Source: Opitutus sp. GAS368
GTDB taxonomy: Bacteria; Verrucomicrobiota; Verrucomicrobiia; Opitutales; Opitutaceae
NCBI GenBank assembly: GCA_945903465.1
Contig: CAMDOF010000026.1
Coordinates: 1-61,145, forward strand
Length of the DNA stretch: 61,145 nucleotides
Direction: 5' to 3'
Each line of letters starts with the position of its first letter. Position 1 is the first letter of the stretch. The position numbers and the translations under genes are program-made. The notes beneath the pieces are model-generated. The model was not told the origin of the DNA. It did no database searches and saw only the letters and a list, made by a program, of their open reading frames with translations. This document shows, one piece after another, positions 53,567-61,145 of this stretch.

Positions 53567-55009
53567 TCAATACACGGTCCGCAGTTGCACGCTATCGATC
53601 AGTCGATCCTGCGCGAGAATGTCGGTCGCCACGACGATTTTATCGCCTGGGATGATGCGGCCCATGCGGCGCAGGAGGGCGATGGCGTTTTCAATGGTGT
53701 CGTTGGGGTCGGGGGCGAGTGGCATGAGGAAAGGCTCGACGGCGCGGAGTAGGCGCAGTTGGCGGAAGACCTCGGGGAAAGGGGTGAAGGCGAGGATTGG
53801 GGCGTGGGTCGGACGCAGTAGTGCGAGCCCTTGGGCCATGAAGCCGTGGCGCGTAAACGTGAGGAGCTTTGAGCGCGGCAGTTCGTTCGCCAGTACGACC
53901 GCCGAGCCGAGCACCTTCATGCGCTCGCCGTTGAAGGCGGCGGGCTCGCGCCAATCGGCATCGACCTCGCGTTCGATTCGGCGGGCGATCAGGTCGAGCG
54001 TCTGCACGCACGCGAGGGGGTATTTTCCAATGGTCGTTTCGCCCGAGAGCATCACGCAGTCGGCCAGCTCGTAGACGGCATTGGCGACGTCCGTGATTTC
54101 GGCGCGTGTTGGCACCGGTTGCGCGATCATCGATTCAAGCATATGCGTTGCCACGATCACGGGGCGGCCTTGCGCGAGGCAGGTACGGACCGCGCGGCGT
54201 TGAATCACGGGGAGATCCTCGAGGGGGCACTCAATCCCGAGATCGCCGCGGGCCACCATCAGGCCGTCGCAGGCCTGTACAATTTCGTCCAGATTAGCGA
54301 TGGCGGATTGATCCTCGATTTTCGCGATGATGCGGACCTTCGATTTCTGCTCAGTGAGGAAGCTCCGCAGCCGCACGATGTCCTCGGCGGCGCGCACAAA
54401 TGAAAGCGCGAGGAAGTCGATGCCTTCCTCCAGTCCGACGAGGGCATCGGCCCGATCCTTCTCGGTAAACGAAGGCAGATTCACTTTGACCCCTGGCAGG
54501 TTGATGTGTCTCCGGGATTTGAGTTCGCCGGGAACCAGCACGCGACAGCGGATGCGCGCTTCGTTCTTCTCCAAGACTTCGAGGCGGAGCAGGCCGTTGT
54601 CGACGAGGACGGTGTCGCCGAGGTTGATGTCTTTGGCGAGGTCCTGGTAATTTACCCCCACGGAGCGCACTTCCTCATCGCCGCCCCCGTCGCCCACGCT
54701 CATCCCCGGACGGACTGTAAAATCGAAAATCTCGCCCGCCCGCAGTTCGATGGGGACCTCGACATCTCCCGTCCGGATTTCTGGACCCTTAATATCCATC
54801 ATGATGGCGACATCGCGTTCGACTCGCGCGCTGACGGCGCGGATGCGGCGAATGACGGTGCGGGTCCAGTCATGTTTGGCATGGGCCATGTTGAGCCGCA
54901 CGATGTCCGCGCCGGCGCGGATGAGTTGCTCGAGCATCTCCTCGCTTTCCGTGGCTGGCCCGAGAGTGAAGATGATTTTAGTGCGGCGAAAGGCAGTAGC
55001 TGTGGACAT
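53567..55009 (-). CDS. pyk: Pyruvate kinase
   Basis: A 480-residue glycolytic enzyme converting phosphoenolpyruvate and ADP to pyruvate and ATP. Seen: 'TKIIFTLGPATESEEML' and 'VRLNMAHAKHDW' near the N-terminus, 'MMDIKGPEIRTG', the active-site signature IIAKIEDQSAI with the catalytic Lys, 'GLMVARGDLGIECPLEDLP', and 'VIVATHMLESMIAQPVPTRAEITDVANAVYELADCVMLSGETTIGKYP'-type segments split across the domain. The usual ATQMLES is ATHMLES here. The C-terminal allosteric domain is present but short. The ATG at 55009 is a good start. Monocistronic. Confidence 0.95.
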   Translation of the reverse strand: MSTATAFRRTKIIFTLGPATESEEMLEQLIRAGADIVRLNMAHAKHDWTRTVIRRIRAVSARVERDVAIMMDIKGPEIRTGDVEVPIELRAGEIFDFTVRPGMSVGDGGGDEEVRSVGVNYQDLAKDINLGDTVLVDNGLLRLEVLEKNEARIRCRVLVPGELKSRRHINLPGVKVNLPSFTEKDRADALVGLEEGIDFLALSFVRAAEDIVRLRSFLTEQKSKVRIIAKIEDQSAIANLDEIVQACDGLMVARGDLGIECPLEDLPVIQRRAVRTCLAQGRPVIVATHMLESMIAQPVPTRAEITDVANAVYELADCVMLSGETTIGKYPLACVQTLDLIARRIEREVDADWREPAAFNGERMKVLGSAVVLANELPRSKLLTFTRHGFMAQGLALLRPTHAPILAFTPFPEVFRQLRLLRAVEPFLMPLAPDPNDTIENAIALLRRMGRIIPGDKIVVATDILAQDRLIDSVQLRTVY

Positions 55010-55403
55010 AGCGTAGGAGGGGTGCAGGAATCAGGCCGATCCTGCAAGGCTGTCGCGCGCGGTGCCGCGGGCCCCTGCAGGGTGAGCGCTGGCCGGACCG
55101 AGCCGAGGCGAGCCGAACCGAGGCGGGGTAGCGAGGCGAAGCGGCTTCGCGACGCCCGCTTGGCCCGCGGCGTGGTCGCTGGGGGGTAAGTCCCGCGCGC
55201 GCTGCGACCGTGCTTGGGCAACCGGTTCTTCGCGTATTTTCTGAGTTGAGAAAAAAACCTTCGCCGGGACTGCGAAAATCGGTCCGTTTTCACCTTTGGG
55301 CCCTTGGTTTACATCGACGGACGGCGCGCGCGACTCGCTGGGGAGGGCAGATGAGGCTCGCCTCCGGCGGCGGACAAGCCTCGATTTATCGACTCTTATT
55401 TTT
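55010..55403. other. Divergent intergenic region, no feature recognised
   Basis: The gap between pyruvate kinase and the ferritin-like gene holds both promoters. It contains a short GC-rich stretch of imperfect CCGAGCCGAGGCG-type repeats (about 55090-55140). An open frame from 55296 runs into the ferritin-like gene but lacks coding character before its ATG at 55404. Nothing else supported. Confidence 0.45.
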
Positions 55404-56897
55404 ATGCCCCTTGCTCATTATGCTCCGGCCTTTGGTCTTCCCGCTCTGGCGGGGGTCGCCGATTTCGAATCGGCGATGAAGTTGGGCCTCTCCATCGACA
55501 GGTGCGTCAGCCGGCTGAAACGCCACCACTGGGCCTTTCGCCGTTTGCATGAAATTTTTATCCGGCGCCTGACCGCGGAGCCACTTTACGAGTTGAAAAT
55601 GGCGTTTAGTTTACACGCGTACTATTGCGCCGAGCACGCCGCCGCATGGCGCCAGCGGGTCGGGGAGATGCGCGAGCCTCCGCTTGGGCTCGATGAGGTG
55701 CCGCACCCGGCGTTTGCGTTGTTTTTTGACGAGATTGCGGCGGCGCCCGACACGCCGACCCTGCTCGTGGGTGTTTACCGGCAGGCGCTCCCGGCCTTGC
55801 GGACGGCGCTGCGACGTCACCTCAACGAGACCAACCCGCTCGTGGATCATCCCAGCATTCGCATCATCCGTTTTGCGATGATCGAAGTAGATGAAATGAT
55901 TGCCTATGGGGACGCGGCGATGGCCGCGCTGCCGGGGGCTGGGTGGACCGAGCAGGCCGACCCGCGCGCGGCGCCCGTGGGTAATACCGGGCCACTCGCC
56001 GGCGTTAATTTCGCGATGTGGGAGGCGCTGCTCGGAGCGTTGCTGAGTGCGAGTGGAGGGTTTGAAGGGACGGCGGACGACTCGGCGGTCTTGGCGGGGA
56101 ACTGGGCGAGAATGTTTACCGCCAACCCGCCGAGCTACGACAAAGTGCCGCAGCGCGACGCGCGGTTTCCTGATCCTTACAATATGGCCGTCCATGCGGA
56201 AGTGTTTCTTTATGACCCGCAGATGCCGCCGGCGGCGAAGACGCTGATGATGTTTTACAAGCGACTGCGGGAAATTGACGTACCTGAGATGATGGCCTCG
56301 ATCATCGCGGAGACGAAGGGGCAGCCGTGGGATTACCACGTCGCAATGACCCGCCAATTGTGGGACGAAGCGCGCCACGCGATGATGGGTGAGGTGGGCT
56401 TTGTACGTGCGGGGGTAGACTGGAGAAAATGGGTGCGGGTTAATTTCACCTGGTCCTTGGCGTTGAATACGCAGTTGTCACCGATTGAGCGGCACGCGGT
56501 GCTTTATTTTATCGAGCAAGGCCTGATGCCGAAGACGGGAAAACGTTTCGAGTGGGAGGTCGGTTTGGCTTCTGGCGATCCGTTTGCGGCGCTCTGTCAA
56601 GACTATGACTGGGCGGATGAGGTCCTGCATGCGCGGATTGGTCGCGACTGGTACGTGCCCCAGTTTGAAAGCGCAAAAAAAGCGATCGAGTACGGGGATG
56701 CCTGCTGGTCGCGGGTGTTGATTGATTGGCAGAGCTATCGAGACCGCGGGCTCACTCGGCACGAGAATTGGTGGCCGGAATTATACCGTGAGTTTTGTCG
56801 GGTACGCGGCGAGACCCCCGACGTGAAAGTGCTCGGCTACGCCACTTCCTATGCGCAGGCGAGAGCGGACTTGAAGGGTATCAGCGCATCGGGCTAG
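55404..56897 (+). CDS. Ferritin-like protein of unknown role
   Basis: A 497-residue, mostly helical protein without signal peptide. Candidate di-metal motifs: 'LHAYYCAEHAAAW', 'FAMIEVDEMIAYG', 'MTRQLWDEARHAMMGEVGF' (the E..RH pattern of ferritin-like helices) and 'YDWADEVLHARIGRDWY'. The repeated E-x2-H spacing suggests a ferritin-like metal-binding bundle. I do not recognise a named family. The ATG at 55404 starts the conserved part (MPLAHYAPAFGLPALAG). It ends in TAG. Confidence 0.6.
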   Translation: MPLAHYAPAFGLPALAGVADFESAMKLGLSIDRCVSRLKRHHWAFRRLHEIFIRRLTAEPLYELKMAFSLHAYYCAEHAAAWRQRVGEMREPPLGLDEVPHPAFALFFDEIAAAPDTPTLLVGVYRQALPALRTALRRHLNETNPLVDHPSIRIIRFAMIEVDEMIAYGDAAMAALPGAGWTEQADPRAAPVGNTGPLAGVNFAMWEALLGALLSASGGFEGTADDSAVLAGNWARMFTANPPSYDKVPQRDARFPDPYNMAVHAEVFLYDPQMPPAAKTLMMFYKRLREIDVPEMMASIIAETKGQPWDYHVAMTRQLWDEARHAMMGEVGFVRAGVDWRKWVRVNFTWSLALNTQLSPIERHAVLYFIEQGLMPKTGKRFEWEVGLASGDPFAALCQDYDWADEVLHARIGRDWYVPQFESAKKAIEYGDACWSRVLIDWQSYRDRGLTRHENWWPELYREFCRVRGETPDVKVLGYATSYAQARADLKGISASG

Positions 56898-57232
56898 CCG
56901 CCACCGGAAGGTTGCGGGAGAGCCTCCTTGAGCCTGGGCGGTTCCGAACGGAGCGGGTAAAACCTAGTGAAAGAAACGTGGCGGGGAGCGGGGCGTCCGC
57001 CGAGATGCCACCGGGAGTGGGAGCTGGGAATTTCCGGCAGCTGCGAGCGTCAGCCAGGGGTGATCAGTCCGTCGACAATCCCGGGTGGTCGTAGCGATCC
57101 GGCAAATCAGAATCTGAGGCCAGCGGTGGTTAAGTTCTCCCCTTTGGATTGCAAGGTGGCACGGGCATCGTCTTCGTGGGTGAAAGCCCGAATTTCAGCG
57201 GCGATTGGTCTGACTCTTTGGGGGGATGGGTA
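56898..57232. other. Intergenic region without a recognised feature
   Basis: A convergent gap between the ferritin-like gene and the helicase. On the minus strand the helicase frame stays open for 41 codons past its TAA (57107-57232) with a protein-like composition, but the helicase is already complete at the stop. No terminator hairpin with a T-run seen. Confidence 0.4.
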
Positions 57233-59236
57233 TTACCAGCCGTAGCTTCGCTTCATTTTCAGTTGCTGGTAAAGGTTGGGGGCCAGCTCAGTGAGAAACC
57301 GGCTCGGGCTTTGCATCATGCCTGGACCGCCGCGGGTACTCACTTGAGGAAAACAGAGGTAGAGCTCGTCGCGCGCGCGGGTTACCGCCACGTAGAAAAG
57401 CCGGCGCTCCTCTTCAACATCACCCGATTCGATCGCGCGCCGAAGGGGGAAACTACCGTCGGCCAAACCGATGAGAAAGACGGCGGCAAACTCGAGCCCC
57501 TTGGCTTGGTGAATGGTGGTGAGTCGGAGTGCGTCAGCTTCCGGATCCACCGAGCGATTCGTCGTCTCGCCGTTCAAGAGCATAATCTGCGCGAGCAGCT
57601 CCTGCATATCTTCGTAACGACTGGCAAACCCGATCATCGATTTAAGGTCGTCGAGCCGGGACAGGTAATTGGCGAAACGGCCCTTGAGGTCGTCGCCGTA
57701 CCAGCCGTCGATCGCAATTTCGACTGCGTTGTGTGGCTTCATGGTTCGCATCATCTCGCGCACCTCCCGGAGGGAAGCGACGAATTTGGGCCATTCGTCT
57801 TTCGCATCTTTCGGTACTTTCGAGGCAACGTCGTCTGTGACGAGGGCGTCGATGAAATCCTGCTTCATCAACCGCGCGTGGTCGAGGGCGGCCGCATGCA
57901 GTTTCTGGGCATGCTTATCGCCTACCTTGGGCAGCAGTACGGCCAAGCGGTTCCAGGCGGCGGTATCGCTGGGATTATAAACGAAACGCAGCAAGGCGAC
58001 GAGATCGCGGATGTGCGCCTGCTCGAAGAAGCGCACGCCGCTGGTAATTTGGTAGGGAATCTGCAGCCGCGAAAGTTCGAGTTGAATATCGAGCGCCTGA
58101 AAATGCGCGCGATAAAGCACGGCGATATCGCTCAGTGAACAGCCTTCGTCGAGCAGACCGCGGACGCGTTGAACAATGAATTGGGCCTGCTCGCGACCGT
58201 CCATCGTCTGCACAAAGTAGGGCTTTTCCGAATTCGCGCGGAACGGGCGGAGTTCTTTTTCGAAGGACCGGCCCTTGGGCTGGGCGAGGAGCACGCCGTT
58301 GGCGAGGGCGAGAATCTGCGGCGTCGAACGGTAATTGGTCTCGATGCGATGGATTACCGTGCCGGGGTGGCGATCCGGAAACGTGAGAATGTTTTCCACG
58401 TCGGCGCCGCGCCACGTGTAAATACACTGGGCGTCGTCGCCCACCGCCATGACGCGGTGGTGCGTGCCGATCAAATCGACAATCTGCGATTGGAGGACAT
58501 TCGTATCCTGGTATTCATCGACGAGGATATGGCGAAAACGGTTGGCGAAATACGCGGCCGTCTCCGGGGATTTCTTAAGTAGCTCCAGCCAGAATTCTAG
58601 CAAGTCGTCGTAATCGAGCACACACGCCTCGCGTTTTTGCTCGGCATACTTTTTCGCAAAGAGGGGGACGCGCTCGATGACGCCCTCGTGCTGGGGAAAG
58701 AAACGCGCGATCGTCTCGCTCAAAGGGAGCTGCGTATTTCTTGCCATCGAGATCATCGCATGCAGGGGCCCCGGCTTCGGGTTAATTTTAGTCTTAAAAA
58801 ATGTTTTGTCCGTCGCCTCCACGGCATCGCGCAAGATGCCCTCAGATTCTTCCGCGTCGAGGATCGTGAAGGACCGCGGGAGACCGATGGTTTCCCCATG
58901 CATGCGCAGCGTGCGGTGTCCGATACTGTGGAAAGTGCCGCCCCAGAACCGGCTGGGTTCGACCCCGGTGAGCTCGTGGACGCGATGGAGCATTTCCTTG
59001 GCCGCTTTATTCGTGAAGGTGAGCAGCAGGATGTCACCTGGCCGGACACCTTGGGAAAGCAGGTAGGCGACGCGATAGGTGAGGGTGCGCGTTTTCCCGG
59101 AGCCAGCGCCGGCGAGCACGAGCAGCGGCCCGGGGGTCGCGGTGACGGCGGCGAACTGCTCGTCGTTTAGCTGGGCGCGGAAATCGATCGTGGGAAAACC
59201 GGACGGAGCGGAAGGTGAGTCGATCGAGAAGTCCAT
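57233..59236 (-). CDS. UvrD/PcrA/Rep-type superfamily 1 helicase
   Basis: A 667-residue 3'-5' DNA helicase. Motifs: Q-motif LNDEQFAAVTATPGPLLVLAG, Walker A GAGSGKT, motif Ia LTFTNKAAKEM, motif II 'ILVDEYQDTN', motif III 'VGDDAQCIYTWRGA', motif IV 'IETNYRSTP', motif V 'LTTIHQAKGLEFAAVFLIG' and motif VI 'EEERRLFYVAVTRARDELYL'. This family unwinds DNA in repair and replication restart. The length is nearer Rep/PcrA (about 670-730) than RecB; a more exact name is not safe. The ATG at 59236 begins just before the Q-motif. Monocistronic, divergent from DUF4139. Confidence 0.9.
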   Translation of the reverse strand: MDFSIDSPSAPSGFPTIDFRAQLNDEQFAAVTATPGPLLVLAGAGSGKTRTLTYRVAYLLSQGVRPGDILLLTFTNKAAKEMLHRVHELTGVEPSRFWGGTFHSIGHRTLRMHGETIGLPRSFTILDAEESEGILRDAVEATDKTFFKTKINPKPGPLHAMISMARNTQLPLSETIARFFPQHEGVIERVPLFAKKYAEQKREACVLDYDDLLEFWLELLKKSPETAAYFANRFRHILVDEYQDTNVLQSQIVDLIGTHHRVMAVGDDAQCIYTWRGADVENILTFPDRHPGTVIHRIETNYRSTPQILALANGVLLAQPKGRSFEKELRPFRANSEKPYFVQTMDGREQAQFIVQRVRGLLDEGCSLSDIAVLYRAHFQALDIQLELSRLQIPYQITSGVRFFEQAHIRDLVALLRFVYNPSDTAAWNRLAVLLPKVGDKHAQKLHAAALDHARLMKQDFIDALVTDDVASKVPKDAKDEWPKFVASLREVREMMRTMKPHNAVEIAIDGWYGDDLKGRFANYLSRLDDLKSMIGFASRYEDMQELLAQIMLLNGETTNRSVDPEADALRLTTIHQAKGLEFAAVFLIGLADGSFPLRRAIESGDVEEERRLFYVAVTRARDELYLCFPQVSTRGGPGMMQSPSRFLTELAPNLYQQLKMKRSYGW

Positions 59237-59695
59237 GAAATCGTTAACGGTCTTCCAAACTGGCGTCGGCGCAAAGCCAAACTAGCGCGGGCGAAATTAA
59301 AGCGGGCCCCGTGGCGCGGGCCAGGGTGAAGCCGGCGAGGGTAGCGGGAGCGGAAGTGAAATGAGCGGGGTCATCATGGTGAGGGGCATGCGCTGGATCT
59401 CCTTTCGCGAGCGGCGCGTCGCCCGACGAAGGGGCGGCGCCCGGACGTGGCGGCGCCCGGACGTCGTGGGCTCAACGCCGAGCCCTGACCGAGCAAACGT
59501 TCCTTCCGGTCGGATCGCTCGCGCTGGCGCCTGGCCCCGGGTGGGTCGGCTTCACGCGGTCCACGCTGGTCTTTGGGTCGGGCCGGTCGCGGTCTGATCG
59601 TGAGTATGGTGACGAGGCGGTTGCATTTTTTGTAAATAACTCCCGACTAGCGTGCACGTATTCGACTCGGCCCAATTGGATCATCTTCACCGCTG
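59237..59695. other. Divergent intergenic region with a 16-bp tandem duplication
   Basis: The gap between the helicase and the DUF4139 gene. It holds two adjacent copies of GGCGGCGCCCGGACGT (59433-59448 and 59449-59464). A T-rich stretch near 59622-59640 may belong to the DUF4139 promoter, but no element is clear. No gene supported. Confidence 0.5.
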
Positions 59696-61141
59696 ATGAA
59701 TTTTTTTTTCACCCTCGCACTCGCGCTGGCGCTCGTCACCTCGGCGACGTTGATCGCGCAACCGGCCCTGACGATCTATAATCAAGGTTTCGCCGTCGTG
59801 CGCGAACGGTTGGCGCTCGACCTCCAAGCGGGTGAAAACGTCGTGGCATTTGCGGGGGTAACGGGGCAACTCGAACCCGATTCGGTCGTGTTGCGGGATG
59901 CGGCTGGCCGGGTACCGTTGCGTATTCTGGAGCAGAGTTACCGAGCGGATGTGATGTCGCAGGGCTTGCTCTTGGCGATGCACGAAGGTCAGGAACTCGA
60001 TTTTTTGGTGACCGACGCCAGTGGTAAGGAGTCTACGATCCGGGGACGCGTGCGGCGGAGTGGTTATACGCCTGGCGGTGAGCTGGCTGCGCCCATCGTG
60101 GAAGTCGGCGGGAAGATTCGCTTTACCTTACCGGGGCAACCGCTTTTTCCCTCGCTCCCGGGCGATGGGGTGTTGCGGCCAACGTTGAGCTGGGTTTTGA
60201 GTGCCCTTGAGCCGGTGAAATTTGCGGCCGAGTTGAGTTATATTACGGGGGGGCTCAGCTGGCAGGCCGCTTACAATTTGGTGGCGCCCGAGCACGGTGA
60301 TCGCCTCGACGTGGTGGGATGGGTGACGGTGAATAACCAAAGCGGCACGCGGTTTGAAAATGCCGCGCTGAAATTGATGGCGGGTGGGGTCAACCGCGTG
60401 CAACTGAGCGCGGTCCGCGATCTGGGGCCTCGCGTGAAGGGGGCGATGATGATGGCGATGGCGGCGCCGGAGGCCGTGACTGAAAAAGCATTTGATGAAT
60501 TTCATCTTTATACGCTTCCGCGGAAGGTGACGTTGCGGGATCACGAGACGAAGCAGGTGGAGTTCATGCGAGCGACGGGCGTGATGGCGCCGGTGATTTA
60601 TGTCTATGACGGGGCGTCGATGTATGGGGGCTTTCAGGGTGGCATGGTACGCGACGCGGCCTACGGTACGCAGAGCAACAAGAAGGTGTGGGTTATGCGG
60701 GAGTTTAAAAACAGCGAAGAGAACAAGCTTGGCTTGGCCTTGCCGAAAGGCCGGCTGCGTTTCTACCGGCGGGATGACGCGGATGGACGGATTGAGTTTA
60801 CGGGAGAAAATGAGCTGGATCACACAGCGAAAAATGAGCTGATCCGGGTGAAGACAGGCGACGCCTTTGATGTGGTGGGCGAGCGGACGCGGACGAATTT
60901 TAATGGGAACAACCGGCAGGATTTTGCGGAGGAGGATTTTGAGATTAAGGTGCGCAACCGGAAATCGGCTCCGATTCGAGTGCGCGTGGTGGAGCATCTC
61001 TACCGATGGTCGAATTGGGGGATTACGCAGCGGTCCGACGAGTTTTCAAAGAAGGACGCCCAGACGATTGAGTTTGCCGTCGAAGTGCCGGCGGACACTG
61101 AAAAGACCATTACCTATCGAGTGCGCTACGAGTGGAAATGA
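59696..61141 (+). CDS. DUF4139 domain protein, exported
   Basis: A 481-residue protein with a signal peptide (to about LIAQ), then an N-terminal beta domain starting 'ALTIYNQGFAVVRERLALDLQAG' and a DUF4139 region ('LSYITGGLSWQAAYNLV', 'VVGWVTVNNQSGTRFENAALKLMAG', and 'VRVVEHLYRWSNWGI' near the end). Related proteins are secreted or periplasmic and of unknown function. The ATG at 59696 gives a good leader. The stop at 61141 lies just inside the window. Confidence 0.8.
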   Translation: MNFFFTLALALALVTSATLIAQPALTIYNQGFAVVRERLALDLQAGENVVAFAGVTGQLEPDSVVLRDAAGRVPLRILEQSYRADVMSQGLLLAMHEGQELDFLVTDASGKESTIRGRVRRSGYTPGGELAAPIVEVGGKIRFTLPGQPLFPSLPGDGVLRPTLSWVLSALEPVKFAAELSYITGGLSWQAAYNLVAPEHGDRLDVVGWVTVNNQSGTRFENAALKLMAGGVNRVQLSAVRDLGPRVKGAMMMAMAAPEAVTEKAFDEFHLYTLPRKVTLRDHETKQVEFMRATGVMAPVIYVYDGASMYGGFQGGMVRDAAYGTQSNKKVWVMREFKNSEENKLGLALPKGRLRFYRRDDADGRIEFTGENELDHTAKNELIRVKTGDAFDVVGERTRTNFNGNNRQDFAEEDFEIKVRNRKSAPIRVRVVEHLYRWSNWGITQRSDEFSKKDAQTIEFAVEVPADTEKTITYRVRYEWK

Positions 61142-61145
61142 TGGG

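Noticed and set aside
57107..57232. Helicase frame open for 41 codons beyond its TAA
   Set aside because: The helicase is complete with motif VI and its usual tail at the TAA, and open stretches of this length are common in GC-rich DNA.

Overview
This 61 kb window is GC-rich, densely packed chromosomal DNA from a member of the Verrucomicrobiota, most likely Opitutaceae or a close relative. The basis is family-level recognition: a DUF1800/DUF1501 export pair with repeated 'NDNW' modules, very large TonB-dependent receptors with an N-terminal carboxypeptidase-regulatory-like domain and no SusD partner, a cnrYXH-type sigma module, and many genes without an obvious Shine-Dalgarno. No rRNA, tRNA, CRISPR array, integrase or transposase was seen.

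Layout. 1-3.3 kb: the tail of an unidentified gene, a 51-bp tandem repeat, a lipoprotein, a small membrane protein and a PQQ-type beta-propeller. 3.6-10.1 kb: two TonB-dependent receptors on the minus strand. 10.3-25.7 kb: a long plus-strand operon for a type II secretion system (gspE-F-G-H-I-J-K-L-M, a GspC-like protein, then a secretin). It is headed by an exported glycine-rich protein and closed by a histidine kinase and an NtrC-type sigma-54 activator. A consensus -24/-12 sigma-54 promoter lies directly in front, so the operon appears to encode its own activator. The secretin is split into two separately exported polypeptides inside its N3 domain.

25.7-33.6 kb: a WYL regulator divergent from an unknown gene across a perfect 7-bp-arm palindrome, a DASS-family anion transporter, a metallo-beta-lactamase-fold hydrolase and a propeller/phosphoesterase lipoprotein.

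34.0-46.7 kb: a metal-homeostasis island. The minus strand carries a TRASH-like cysteine protein, a CusCBA-type RND efflux system, a BNR-repeat protein, a methyltransferase, a His-rich lipoprotein and a CobW-family GTPase with a His-rich insert. Divergent from it is a cnrYXH-like module (anti-sigma, periplasmic metal sensor, ECF sigma) across a nested inverted repeat. Two genes of the island, cusC and the methyltransferase, are each interrupted by one in-frame TAG without a frameshift.

46.8-52.3 kb: DUF1800, DUF1501 and a small protein with a GspG-like tail, in that transcriptional order. 52.3-53.6 kb: non-coding DNA with short repeats. 53.6-61.1 kb: pyruvate kinase, a ferritin-like protein of unknown role, a UvrD/PcrA-type helicase and a DUF4139 protein.

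All functional statements rest on reading the sequence and on remembered family features; no database search was run.
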